Source of the DNA: Cyanothece sp. BG0011
GTDB lineage: Bacteria > Cyanobacteriota > Cyanobacteriia > Cyanobacteriales > Microcystaceae
Direction: 5' to 3'
DNA: 64,000 nucleotides
NCBI RefSeq assembly: GCF_003013815.1
Contig: NZ_PRLH01000184.1
Span: 1 to 64,000 of the forward strand
Shown: piece after piece, positions 52,398 to 60,832 of the stretch
Numbering within the stretch: position 1 is the first letter of the stretch
Layout of the letters: each line of letters begins with the position of its first letter
The notes under the pieces: generated by a model
Seen by the model: only the letters and a program-made list of their open reading frames with translations
Told to the model about the DNA's origin: nothing
Database searches by the model: none
Made by a program: the position numbers and the translations under genes

Positions 52398-52469
52398 GTA
52401 AGGTGGGCAATGCTAAGAAAAAGCTGACAAACCTAAACTAGAAACCATTTGAGATATTGCCCACCCTAC
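52398..52469. repeat. 72-bp inverted-repeat element (GTAAGGTGGGCAAT / ATTGCCCACCCTAC)
   Basis: Fourteen-base arms with one mismatch at each end of a 72-base stretch. It looks like a small MITE-type or hairpin repeat. Confidence 0.65.
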
Positions 52470-52504
52470 AAGTTTTGTCCATTTAATTATGCCTACCTAC
52501 TTAA

Positions 52505-52532
52505 TAACTGGTAACTGATCACTGATTACTGT
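52505..52532. repeat. Degenerate heptamer repeat (TAACTGG TAACTGA TCACTGA TTACTGT)
   Basis: Four 7-base steps about 95 bases before the argF start, of the same TRACTGA type seen near 19.2, 28.4 and 60.2 kb. Confidence 0.75.
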
Positions 52533-52625
52533 GAAAACAATTCTAAAATCTCAATTATGATTCTCTCGTAAAGCGAAACACCGTCGTTATAATAAAGTCC
52601 TCAACAGATGAGGAAAACAGCCATT

Positions 52626-53543
52626 ATGACAACTCTCCAAGGAAGAGATATCTTAGGAATTGGGGATCTCAGTGCAGAAGAAATGACCCAGGTGCTAGAC
52701 TTAGGGGCAGAATTGAAAAGTGGTCAGCGATCGCCCCATTGTCAAAAAATATTAGGACTGTTGTTCGATAAAGCGTCTACCCGGACCCGTGTTTCCTTTA
52801 GTGCTGCCATTTATCAACTAGGGGGACAAGTCCTCGATCTCAATCCTAGTGTAACCCAAGTGGGGCGAGGAGAACCCACCAAGGACACGGCCAGAGTCTT
52901 AGATCGCTATTTAGACATTTTAGCCATCCGTACCTTTGAACAGTCGAAGTTAGAAACCTTTGCCGAATATGCCCAAATTCCTATTATTAATGCCCTAACG
53001 GATTTAGAACATCCCTGTCAAATTTTAGCGGATTTTATGACCATTAAAGAATGTTTTGGTGAACTGGCAGGAAGTACGGTAACCTATTTAGGAGATGGGA
53101 ATAATGTTGCCCATTCTCTTATTTTAGGGGGTGCATTAATGGGGATGAAAATTAGAGTGGCCACCCCTAAAGATTATCAACCATTACCGATGATTATTGA
53201 ACAAGCTAAACAGTTAGCAAAACCCGGTTTTGAGATTATGATCACTGATGATCCCGTGGCTGCGGTTAAAGAGTCTCATGTCCTTTATACCGATGTTTGG
53301 GCAAGTATGGGACAAGAAAATTTAGCCGAATCAAGAATTCCTATTTTTCAACCCTATCAAATTAATGATGAACTGTTAAATCAAGCGGATAAAGATGCCA
53401 TTGTTTTACACTGTTTACCGGCACATCGTGGGGAAGAAATAACCGATAGTGTCATAGAAGGAAAACAGTCAAAAGTATGGGATCAAGCTGAAAATAGAAT
53501 GCACGCTCAAAAAGCTTTGATGGTTAGTTTATTGGGGATTTAG
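52626..53543 (+). CDS. argF: Ornithine carbamoyltransferase
   Basis: Makes citrulline from ornithine and carbamoyl phosphate in arginine synthesis. About 305 residues. Carbamoyl phosphate site DKASTRTRVSFSAA, then HPCQILADF, GDGNNVAHSL, and the ornithine-binding HCLPAHRGEEI. The ATG at 52626 (MTTLQGRDIL) fits the family; an upstream in-frame ATG at 52608 adds six residues. A 5' region of repeats separates it from the previous gene. Confidence 0.96.
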   Translation: MTTLQGRDILGIGDLSAEEMTQVLDLGAELKSGQRSPHCQKILGLLFDKASTRTRVSFSAAIYQLGGQVLDLNPSVTQVGRGEPTKDTARVLDRYLDILAIRTFEQSKLETFAEYAQIPIINALTDLEHPCQILADFMTIKECFGELAGSTVTYLGDGNNVAHSLILGGALMGMKIRVATPKDYQPLPMIIEQAKQLAKPGFEIMITDDPVAAVKESHVLYTDVWASMGQENLAESRIPIFQPYQINDELLNQADKDAIVLHCLPAHRGEEITDSVIEGKQSKVWDQAENRMHAQKALMVSLLGI

Positions 53544-53875
53544 AATGAAGGATAAAAACAATAGTGCTACGCACTGGGGAATTAGGAATAAAGAGTTTTC
53601 CCCCTCACAAAAGGGGGAGTTAGAGGGGGTAGCAATGGTTAATTAAAGAACAGTTTAAACGTTAACCAGTGACCAACAACTTTTTTTGTACCGCTATAGA
53701 TTGAGAATAATATTTGTAACTAAATCTTACAAATAAATAAAACCAGAAAATAGGAGGGACAAATCTGATAGAATAAAACTATAAAGTTGAGACAAAAAAG
53801 ATTGAACAGTTGTAAAAAATATGTTCAAAAAATTAGCATAAAACTAAAATTAAAGTATTAATTGAGGAGTCAGAA
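53544..53875. other. Intergenic region between argF and DHOD-like gene
   Basis: About 330 bases with repeat copy 3 at 53562-53638. The rest is AT-rich and holds the promoter of the next gene; AGGAG at about 53863-53867 is its ribosome binding site. Confidence 0.6.
53562..53638. repeat. CCCCCT/AGGGGG repeat, copy 3, with left terminal repeat only
   Basis: Begins with TAGTGCTACGCACTGGGGAA, the same left end as the element at 60833-60976, then TTTTCCCCCTCACAAAAGGG, GGAGTTAGAGGGGGTAGCAA. The matching right terminal repeat is missing. Confidence 0.75.
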
Positions 53876-54922
53876 ATGGACTTAACAACAACCTATCTAG
53901 GAATGACATTAAAATCTCCTTTAGTGGTAGGTTCTTGCGCCCCCTTAACTGAAGAAATCGATAACATCAAAAGAATGGAAGATGCAGGGGCGGCAGCGGT
54001 GGTGTTACACTCGTTTTTTGAAGAACAATTACGACAAGAACAACTCGAATTACATCATCATTTAACCCACGGAACCGAAAGCTTTCCCGAAGCTTTAACT
54101 TATTTCCCTGAACCCGAAATTTTTCACGTCGGCTCTCAAGAATATTTAGACCATATTCGCAAGGCAAAAGAAATGGTGGATATGCCCATTATTGGCAGTC
54201 TTAATGGCTCAACCTTGGGAGGATGGCTCGATTATTCTAAACAAATTGAACAGGCCGGGGCCGATGCCTTAGAACTCAATATTTATTATGTTCCCACGGA
54301 TTTAGATATTCCGGGCGGAGAAATTGAGCAGAACTATTTAGACATTTTAAAAGCGGTAAAATCAGAAATTAATATTCCTGTGGCCATTAAAATTAGTCCC
54401 TATTTTAGTAATATGGCTAACATGGCCAAACGGTTAGGAGAAGCCGGGGCCGATGGCTTAGTTTTATTCAACCGTTTCTATCAACCCGATATCGACTTAA
54501 ACAACTTAGAAGTGTATCCCAATGTGCTGTTAAGTACCCCTCACGCCATGCGTTTACCCATGCGTTGGATCGCTATTTTATACGGAAAAATTGAGGCCGA
54601 CTTAGCGGCAACCAGTGGCATTCATCACCCCACCGATGTCATTAAAATGGTCATGGCCGGAGCAAAAATCACTCAAGTGGTGAGTTCTTTGTTACGTCAT
54701 GGTATCCATTATTTAGGAACCCTAGAAGAAGGAATGCGTTACTGGATGGAAGAAAACGAATACGAATCTATCCAACAGATGCAAGGGAGTCTCTCGCAAC
54801 TCCATTGTCCCGATCCCGCAGCCTTTGAGCGATCGCAGTATATGAAAGCTTTACAAACCTATGCCCCTATTTGGCGATCGGTTCAAGATCCCCCTCTGAG
54901 TACCGTTAGGCCAGAAAGTTAA
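53876..54922 (+). CDS. Dihydroorotate dehydrogenase-like TIM-barrel flavoprotein
   Basis: A 348-residue DHOD-like protein: TTYLGMTLKSPLVVGSCAPLTEEIDNIKRMEDAGAAAVVLHS, IGSLNGSTLGGWLDYSKQIEQAGADALELNIYY, VAIKISPYFSNMANMAKRLGEAGADGLVLFNRFYQPDIDL and TSGIHHPTDVIKMVMAGAKITQVVSSLLRHG fit FMN-binding barrels. It is a paralogue group distinct from PyrD; the substrate is unknown and Fe-S or NAD subunits are absent. Its start is fixed by AGGAG before the ATG. Confidence 0.85.
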   Translation: MDLTTTYLGMTLKSPLVVGSCAPLTEEIDNIKRMEDAGAAAVVLHSFFEEQLRQEQLELHHHLTHGTESFPEALTYFPEPEIFHVGSQEYLDHIRKAKEMVDMPIIGSLNGSTLGGWLDYSKQIEQAGADALELNIYYVPTDLDIPGGEIEQNYLDILKAVKSEINIPVAIKISPYFSNMANMAKRLGEAGADGLVLFNRFYQPDIDLNNLEVYPNVLLSTPHAMRLPMRWIAILYGKIEADLAATSGIHHPTDVIKMVMAGAKITQVVSSLLRHGIHYLGTLEEGMRYWMEENEYESIQQMQGSLSQLHCPDPAAFERSQYMKALQTYAPIWRSVQDPPLSTVRPES

Positions 54923-54974
54923 AATCCTGTTGCCTTTTAATTAACATGGGAAGTGAAGATCAGTTTAAATCACA

Positions 54975-55877
54975 ATGTTAACTATTCCTGGGTTCCATAA
55001 ACATTACCTGCCCACTAGCCTCGGCAACATGGTCTATTATATGGCTGATGGTCTTCCTTGGTGTACCACAGACGAAAAGATGTCAGATCGCCCCACATTA
55101 GTCTTTTTACACGGGTTTGGGGGGGGATCGAGTGCTTACGAATGGTCAAAAGTCTATCCGGCCTTTGCCAGTGAATACCGTATTATCGCACCGGACTTAA
55201 TTGGTTGGGGAAAATCATCCCATTTAGAAAGAAATTACACCATAGATGACTATTTAACCACCCTCAGCGAATTTATTGAGAACATTGCTGACGGACCGGT
55301 AACAGCGATCGCCTCTTCTTTAACAGCAGCCTTGATCATTCGAGTGGCCATTACTCGGCCTGAGTTGTTTAAATCCTTAATTTTAACCACACCGGCAGGA
55401 TTATCGGATTTTGGTGAAGATTATAGCCGAAGTTTCTTTGCTAAATTAGTCACCACGCCTGTTATAGATCGCTTTATTTATGACTTTGGGGTGGCCAATG
55501 AAATGGGAATCCGTAATTTTTTAGAACAGCGTCAATTTGCCAATAGCGATCGCGTCTATCCTGAAATTATCTCCGCTTATTTAGACTCGGCCACCCAACC
55601 CTTAGCTGAATATAGTGCCTTGTCTTTTGTCAGGGGAGATTTATGTTTTGATTTGGCAGAATATATTGACCAATTAACCACGCCTACGGCGATGATTTGG
55701 GGTAGAAAGTCTCAGTTTACTGGCCCTGAAATTGGTCTAAAATTAGCTCAAATGAATCCTACTTTTATCAAAGCCTTTGAAATTATTGAAGAGGTAGGAT
55801 TAACGCCACAATTAGAATTACCTGGGGTAACTATTGGTTTAATTCGTCGCTTTTTGACTAAAGATTTAGCAGGATAA
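54975..55877 (+). CDS. Alpha/beta-hydrolase fold protein with altered catalytic site
   Basis: A 300-residue alpha/beta-fold protein. The oxyanion motif VFLHGFGGGSSAYEW and APDLIGWGKSS are canonical. The nucleophile elbow is AIASSLTAALI, where the usual G-x-S-x-G glycines are Ala and Thr, and the C-terminal GHLPHxExP-type motif reads GLTPQLELP, so the catalytic His is missing. It may be a non-enzymatic or altered-mechanism protein. It is followed after 10 bases by an MFS transporter gene and the two are probably co-transcribed. Confidence 0.85.
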   Translation: MLTIPGFHKHYLPTSLGNMVYYMADGLPWCTTDEKMSDRPTLVFLHGFGGGSSAYEWSKVYPAFASEYRIIAPDLIGWGKSSHLERNYTIDDYLTTLSEFIENIADGPVTAIASSLTAALIIRVAITRPELFKSLILTTPAGLSDFGEDYSRSFFAKLVTTPVIDRFIYDFGVANEMGIRNFLEQRQFANSDRVYPEIISAYLDSATQPLAEYSALSFVRGDLCFDLAEYIDQLTTPTAMIWGRKSQFTGPEIGLKLAQMNPTFIKAFEIIEEVGLTPQLELPGVTIGLIRRFLTKDLAG

Positions 55878-55887
55878 CCCTTTTGCT

Positions 55888-57075
55888 ATGCCCATAAATT
55901 CTCAACTGGCTTTGCAAAGGAATCTTTCTAAACTTTTAATTTTAAAAGGCCTATCCTTTGCTTGGTTTCCTATTCCCACAATCATGTTATTTTATGAGTC
56001 TCATGGGTTATCTATTGAGCAATCAATTTTCTTAAAAACCGTTCTTTCTATCTCCTTTTTTTTGTTAGAAATACCGTCAGGATATATTGCTGATCAATGG
56101 GGAAGAAAGTTTTGTCTTGTTAGTGGTAGTGGAATTTGGGTTATTAGTTGGTTAATTTATGGTACTCAAGAGACATTTTCCTGGTTTATTGTAGCAGAAG
56201 CGTTAACGGGAGTCGCTGGTAGTTTAATTTCTGGGGCAGATACAGCCATAACTTATGATACTTTATTAACCTTAAAACGCCCTCAAGACTACCGTAAATT
56301 TGAGGGAAAATTAGTAGCGATCGCAGGAATTAGTGAGGCCATTTGTGGTTTAATTGGGGCTTTTGTGGCTCAATATAATTTAGTTTATCCTTTTTATTTA
56401 CAAACGATTTGTTTGATTTTTTATTGCTTATTAGCAACCCAATTAATTGAACCTGATAATGATAATTTAGAACTGTCTCAAGAGCCACAAAATTTATGGT
56501 CGATTGTCAAAAATGCTTTAATTATTAATGCTTCAATTCGTTGGTTTATTTTATTCAGTAGTACCTTTTCAGTGGCCACTTTTTTAATTGTTTGGTTATC
56601 TCAAGCTTACCTATCTAATTATAATGTACCCACCGCTTGGTTTGGGGTTGTTTGGGTTGGGTTTCATGGGATGATGAGTTTAGCTTCTTTATCAGCTAAT
56701 AACCTAGAAGAAAAATTAGGATTGAAAAAAAGTTTATTATTCTTAATTATATTATTGGCAAGTTCTTATTTATTTTTGGGGATAATTGAGCAAGTTTGGG
56801 GAATTATGTTTGTGGCGGTTATTTATTGTGTCAGAGGTTGGATCACGCCGATACTTAATGAAGCCATTAATAACCTGGTTCCTTCTGTGACACGAGCAAC
56901 GGTTTTTTCGATTAAAAGTTTTATTTTTCGGTTGGGTTTTGCTATTATTGGAACAGCATCAGGATGGTTAGCCGATCAAAAATCTTTACATTTATCATTA
57001 ACAATAATGGGTATAATTTTTTTAATCTTTGGTTTATTTTCTTGGCGAAACTTGATTAAATTAAAAGCCATTTAA
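55888..57075 (+). CDS. MFS transporter
   Basis: A 395-residue major facilitator protein with about twelve hydrophobic helices. The loop 2-3 signature GYIADQWGRKFCLVSG (G-x-x-A-D-x-x-G-R-K) is clear, and IEQSIFLKTVLSISFFLLEIPSG marks helix 2. Substrate unknown; homologues include sugar or drug exporters. It starts with ATG 10 bases after the preceding alpha/beta gene. Confidence 0.9.
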   Translation: MPINSQLALQRNLSKLLILKGLSFAWFPIPTIMLFYESHGLSIEQSIFLKTVLSISFFLLEIPSGYIADQWGRKFCLVSGSGIWVISWLIYGTQETFSWFIVAEALTGVAGSLISGADTAITYDTLLTLKRPQDYRKFEGKLVAIAGISEAICGLIGAFVAQYNLVYPFYLQTICLIFYCLLATQLIEPDNDNLELSQEPQNLWSIVKNALIINASIRWFILFSSTFSVATFLIVWLSQAYLSNYNVPTAWFGVVWVGFHGMMSLASLSANNLEEKLGLKKSLLFLIILLASSYLFLGIIEQVWGIMFVAVIYCVRGWITPILNEAINNLVPSVTRATVFSIKSFIFRLGFAIIGTASGWLADQKSLHLSLTIMGIIFLIFGLFSWRNLIKLKAI

Positions 57076-57093
57076 AAGCAATACTGATTATGT

Positions 57094-57202
57094 ATATAGC
57101 GTTTCTCGGACTCATGAGGTACACCTAACACCTGCCTTCTGCCTTCTGCCTCCTGCCTCAAAGCGATTACCTTTGTATCTCACAAGTATGGGAACTGCTA
57201 TA
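57094..57202. repeat. TATAGCAGTT-ended MITE-like element, copy 2 (inverted)
   Basis: Read on the minus strand it begins TATAGCAGTTCCCATACTTG, carries TCGCTTTGAGGCA, has a heptamer core (plus-strand GCCTTCT GCCTTCT GCCTCCT GCCTCAA, 57134-57161) and ends GTGTACCTCATGAGTCCGAG. Same end sequences as 20320-20432. Confidence 0.75.
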
Positions 57203-57241
57203 AATAAATCTTCTCCCTATCTCCCCACCTCCCTGCTCCCC

Positions 57242-57269
57242 CACACCCCACACCCCACACCCCAAACCC
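57242..57269. repeat. Heptamer tandem repeat (CACACCC x3, CAAACCC)
   Basis: CACACCC, CACACCC, CACACCC, CAAACCC, ending nine bases before the next start codon. Confidence 0.9.
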
Positions 57270-57278
57270 TCCAGAAAT

Positions 57279-58283
57279 ATGTCTCTCCCCTCAACTATCA
57301 TTATTAAATTAGGTAAATTTGTCTGGACTACCATGTGGCATCAAATGATGTCTCAGTTAGCCCCTCGTAGCGAATCTGGGGCTTATATTCGCCCCGAAAG
57401 CGAATTTCGTCATGACATCAATGATCAGCCTGAGAACCCCTATAAACCCGAATCTGGCCGTTATGCGTTATACGTTGGCATCGGTTGTCCCTGGGCCCAT
57501 CGGACGCTGGTGGTGCGTGCTTTAAAAGGGCTAGAATCAGTGATTTCCTTGGTTTGGGTGAGGGGAGAAGCGACGGAAGGGGGTTGGATGCTAGAAACCC
57601 CACAAGAGGGTTGTCGCAGCTTAAAAGACGTTTATCAATTGAGTCAACCTGGTTATGAAGGAAGGGCAACGGTGCCGGTTTTATGGGATAAACAAACTCA
57701 AACCGTTGTTAATAATGAAAGTGCTGATATTATTGAAATTTTGAATCGAGAATTTAATCAATGGGCCCAACAACCGGATCTGGATCTTTATTCAACTTCA
57801 CAAAAAGAACAAATTGACAGCTTAAACGAACGCATTTATCACACCGTTAATAATGGGGTTTATCGTTGTGGTTTTGCTCAAACTCAATCCGCCTATGAAC
57901 AAGCCTGTAATGAGTTATTTCTAACCCTTGATGACCTAGAAAAGAGATTAACCCATCATCGTTATTTATGTGGAGAAACGATTACGTTAGCGGATGTGAG
58001 ACTGTTTACTACGTTGTTTCGTTTTGATGCCGTTTATTATGGCTTGTTTAAATGTAATCAGCGTCGCATTCGAGACTATCAAAATCTATACGGTTATTTA
58101 CAGGATATTTATCAACTGCCTGGGGTGTCTTCCACTTGCGATTTAGAAAAAGTAAAACAAGACTACTATAGTAATTTATTTCCTCTGAATCCAGGGGGCA
58201 TTGTCCCATCAGGTCCAGACCAACAAGACCTATTATTGCCTCATAATCGAGAGAAAATTACCCTTTCTACTGTTAAAGAATAA
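57279..58283 (+). CDS. Glutathionyl-hydroquinone reductase (ECM4/YqjG-type GST)
   Basis: A 334-residue Xi-class glutathione transferase-like enzyme that removes glutathione from glutathionyl-hydroquinones. The catalytic Cys is in YVGIGCPWAHRTLVVR, and VPVLWDKQTQTVVNNESADIIEIL marks the thioredoxin-fold glutathione site. The C-terminal helical domain has TLADVRLFTTLFRFDAVYYGLFKCN. ATG at 57279 follows closely on a heptamer repeat, so its leader is unusually simple. Confidence 0.92.
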   Translation: MSLPSTIIIKLGKFVWTTMWHQMMSQLAPRSESGAYIRPESEFRHDINDQPENPYKPESGRYALYVGIGCPWAHRTLVVRALKGLESVISLVWVRGEATEGGWMLETPQEGCRSLKDVYQLSQPGYEGRATVPVLWDKQTQTVVNNESADIIEILNREFNQWAQQPDLDLYSTSQKEQIDSLNERIYHTVNNGVYRCGFAQTQSAYEQACNELFLTLDDLEKRLTHHRYLCGETITLADVRLFTTLFRFDAVYYGLFKCNQRRIRDYQNLYGYLQDIYQLPGVSSTCDLEKVKQDYYSNLFPLNPGGIVPSGPDQQDLLLPHNREKITLSTVKE

Positions 58284-58367
58284 GTTGATAAGTTAAGCTA
58301 ATATCCATTATCATTCTATCATTAACATTCAGGGGAAAAATGAGGGGATGGGGAGAGAAAATAACAT

Positions 58368-59147
58368 ATGGTTGAACGGGTGCAAAAAATTTTATCTCAA
58401 TGGGGAATTGCTTCCCGTCGTCGTGCTGAGGATATGATTGTGGCCCGACGAGTTCGGTTAAACGGGGAAATCGTGACATTAGGGGATAAAGCCGATCCTG
58501 ATTGCGATCGCCTAGAGGTAGACGGCCAACTGATTCAACCCAGTCAACGGCCTGAATTACTGTATATTTTGATGAATAAACCAGTCGGAGTGGTTTGTAC
58601 CTGCGATGATCCTCAAAATCGATCCATTGTCTTAGATTTATTACCTAAACAGTTAAGTCAGGGAACAGGAATTCACCCCGTAGGAAGACTCGATTTTAAC
58701 TCCTCTGGTGCTTTACTGTTAACCAATGACGGAGAATTAACCCTGAGATTAACTCATCCCCGTTACCATTTACCGAAAACCTATGAAGTCTGGGTTCAAG
58801 GACATCTTACAGAAGAAAGATTACAACAATGGCGCGAAGGTGTTATGCTAATGGGCAAAAAGACTTTACCGGCTCAAGTCGAGGTGATTCGTCGTTCTCG
58901 TCAACAGACTTCCTTGAAAGTGATTCTGACTGAAGGCAAAAATCGCCAAATTCGTCGTATCGTTCAACAACTGGGTTTCCATGTTCTTCGACTCCATCGC
59001 ACTGCTATTGGTCCTCTTGTTCTCTCTTCTCCTAAGGAAAGTAGTTTACCCAGCGGACACCATCGTTTGCTTACCCCTTCAGAAATTGATTTTCTCAAGC
59101 GTCGCGCCAACCTTATCACTGAAACGGAAGGGAAGCTGATTGAATAA
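58368..59147 (+). CDS. 16S/23S rRNA pseudouridine synthase, RsuA/RluB family
   Basis: A 259-residue RNA-modifying enzyme. An S4 RNA-binding domain ([33 protein letters not shown]) is followed by the pseudouridine synthase domain with the catalytic Asp in [22 protein letters not shown] and [34 protein letters not shown] cannot tell RsuA from RluB from the sequence alone. It ends two bases before rodZ, so the two genes form one transcript. Confidence 0.93.
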   Translation: MVERVQKILSQWGIASRRRAEDMIVARRVRLNGEIVTLGDKADPDCDRLEVDGQLIQPSQRPELLYILMNKPVGVVCTCDDPQNRSIVLDLLPKQLSQGTGIHPVGRLDFNSSGALLLTNDGELTLRLTHPRYHLPKTYEVWVQGHLTEERLQQWREGVMLMGKKTLPAQVEVIRRSRQQTSLKVILTEGKNRQIRRIVQQLGFHVLRLHRTAIGPLVLSSPKESSLPSGHHRLLTPSEIDFLKRRANLITETEGKLIE

Positions 59148-59149
59148 AT

Positions 59150-60178
59150 ATGTCCAGGAAACAATCGTCACGTCATTCTCCTCATCACGACACCAATCAC
59201 ACCCAAGACGCTCAATGTCAGAGGCCTGTGGTGCCGAAACATAGTCGATGGCAACAATTATGGGATAAATTGAGTTTAAATGGCTATCAAACCCGAGAGG
59301 AGTCAAACGGAGAAAAACCCCCCTCTCCACCGCCTAAAAAAACCGTTTATCTGAAATTATTACTGAAATTATTATCTAAATTTCCGAAACGAAATAAACA
59401 TTATTTTGATCCTAAAAAATTACAGAAACAAATATTAGAAGATATTGGACAACAGTTACAGGAGGAACGTCACAAACAAGGGTTAAGTCTGGAGTTGATT
59501 TCTGCTGAAACTCGCATTTCTATGGGGTTATTAGAAGCCATAGAAAAAGCAAAATTAGAGGAATTACCAGAGGCTATATATACTCGTAGTTTTATTAAAA
59601 AATTTGCAGATTTTTTAGGGTTAGATGGAAAAAGCTTATCAGAAAGTTTTCCTTTGGATAGTAAACCCAAGTCTCAAAGTTCTTCGAGATTTCGTTTTTT
59701 ATTTCCTGTTTTACAATTTCGTCCGATCCATCTTTATTTTTTATATATTATTATTGTGGTTATTTCCGTTCAGAGCATTTCTAATACCTTAAAACGGGCT
59801 GCCACAGAAGGAGCGATCGAAGAATTACCGGTTCCTGTGGTGGTTTCTCCTCCTCCCCCTCCCATACAAAAACCAGTCATTGTTAAGGTTCGTAGTACAG
59901 GAAAATCAACCTTAAAAGTTACAGTGGATGGCAAAATGACCTTTGAGGGAACACTAAGCAAAGAAACCCAAAAAACTTGGGAAGCTGATCAAAATATTAC
60001 CCTAGAAGCGAGTGACGCTGGTTTAATTTTAGTCACATTTAATAATCAAAATGCCAAACGATTAGGTAAATTAGGAGAAAACAAAAAGGTAACTTATTCT
60101 ATTCCTGATATTTCTAATAATGTAAGGGAACAGGGAACAGGGAACGGGGAAGAGGAAACAGTTAACCAGTCAGAATAA
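59150..60178 (+). CDS. rodZ: RodZ-like cell-shape protein (HTH + TM + DUF4115)
   Basis: A 342-residue bitopic membrane protein. The cytosolic HTH_25-like domain is IGQQLQEERHKQGLSLELISAETRISMGLLEAIEKAKLEELPEAIYTRSFIKKFADFLGLD (about 105-165). The transmembrane helix is PIHLYFLYIIIVVISVQSI (about 190-208), followed by a Pro-rich stretch and a DUF4115 beta domain (VKVRSTGKSTLKVTVDGKMTFEGTL). RodZ links MreB to the membrane. The last 18 residues derive from a heptamer repeat (60125-60159). Confidence 0.85.
   Translation: MSRKQSSRHSPHHDTNHTQDAQCQRPVVPKHSRWQQLWDKLSLNGYQTREESNGEKPPSPPPKKTVYLKLLLKLLSKFPKRNKHYFDPKKLQKQILEDIGQQLQEERHKQGLSLELISAETRISMGLLEAIEKAKLEELPEAIYTRSFIKKFADFLGLDGKSLSESFPLDSKPKSQSSSRFRFLFPVLQFRPIHLYFLYIIIVVISVQSISNTLKRAATEGAIEELPVPVVVSPPPPPIQKPVIVKVRSTGKSTLKVTVDGKMTFEGTLSKETQKTWEADQNITLEASDAGLILVTFNNQNAKRLGKLGENKKVTYSIPDISNNVREQGTGNGEEETVNQSE
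60125..60159 (+). repeat. Heptamer tandem repeat inside the rodZ 3' end (AGGGAAC x3)
   Basis: AGGGAAC three times, GGGGAAG, AGGAAAC. It lies in the coding region and is read as REQGTGNGEEE, so the repeat extends or replaces the C-terminus. Confidence 0.9.
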
Positions 60179-60182
60179 AGGT

Positions 60183-60210
60183 GTTTACTGATAACTGATC
60201 ACTGATAACT
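60183..60210. repeat. Degenerate heptamer repeat (GTTTACT GATAACT GATCACT GATAACT)
   Basis: Four 7-base steps between the rodZ stop and the stop of the convergent cytochrome gene. Confidence 0.85.
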
Positions 60211-60212
60211 GT

Positions 60213-60773
60213 TTAAGGTGCATTTTCCCATTCGGCTGTCAAAGTACGATAATTAAAATCTTTTACCCCTGGATGACAAACGATACAATTTTTAGTGGTA
60301 ATGGGTTCTGTAAATTCAACCCGAGGATGAAGGATTTTAAAATACTGAGATTGCTCAATATAATAAGGGACTGGGGCATCTTTGAGTAAAATAGGGCGAG
60401 AATTGCTTTTCAGATAATCCCACATTAACACTTGACTTAAACGAACGATATTCGGTACAGATGTTCCATAGTGTTTTTGAGGATTTTCTAGAAGTTCTTG
60501 CCAGGTTTCTGTGGGTAACACTTCTGGGGGAATGGCAATATGACACCCCGAACAAGTAGAGAGATAGAGTTCTTTTCCGGCTTCAACCGTCGAACGATTT
60601 GGCCGAAGGGGCCCGATAGATTGAGATTGCGCTAAGGTATGACTGGGTTTGGCGGCTATTGCTTGGGTAAATGCTGAACCCACACTGATACACCATAAAA
60701 GAATCGCCAGAGCAATGACTAAATATAATAAATTTGACCGGTTAAAATGAAAGAATTTTCGGAATTTCAGCAT
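60213..60773 (-). CDS. Diheme cytochrome c-type protein
   Basis: A 186-residue exported protein. An N-terminal hydrophobic segment (NLLYLVIALAILLWCISVGSA) is a signal anchor or peptide. Two CxxCH motifs follow: CSGCH at about residue 74 and CIVCH at about residue 163, so two haems c are expected. The 88 residues between them contain TWQELLENPQKHYGTSVPNI and SQVLMWDYLKSNSRPI. Electron partner unknown. No other cytochrome maturation gene is near. Confidence 0.88.
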   Translation of the reverse strand: MLKFRKFFHFNRSNLLYLVIALAILLWCISVGSAFTQAIAAKPSHTLAQSQSIGPLRPNRSTVEAGKELYLSTCSGCHIAIPPEVLPTETWQELLENPQKHYGTSVPNIVRLSQVLMWDYLKSNSRPILLKDAPVPYYIEQSQYFKILHPRVEFTEPITTKNCIVCHPGVKDFNYRTLTAEWENAP

Positions 60774-60832
60774 ATTTTTTTATCAAATAATCATTTCTTG
60801 AATAATTTTATTATGGCTTATATTTTAATCAA

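Larger units (their letters stand above)
52087..52625. other. Intergenic region upstream of argF
   Basis: About 540 bases. Holds the hairpin repeat (52086-52138), a minus-strand terminator (52176-52200) with no gene in front of it, a long inverted repeat (52398-52469), a heptamer string (52505-52532) and the argF promoter region. Confidence 0.6.
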
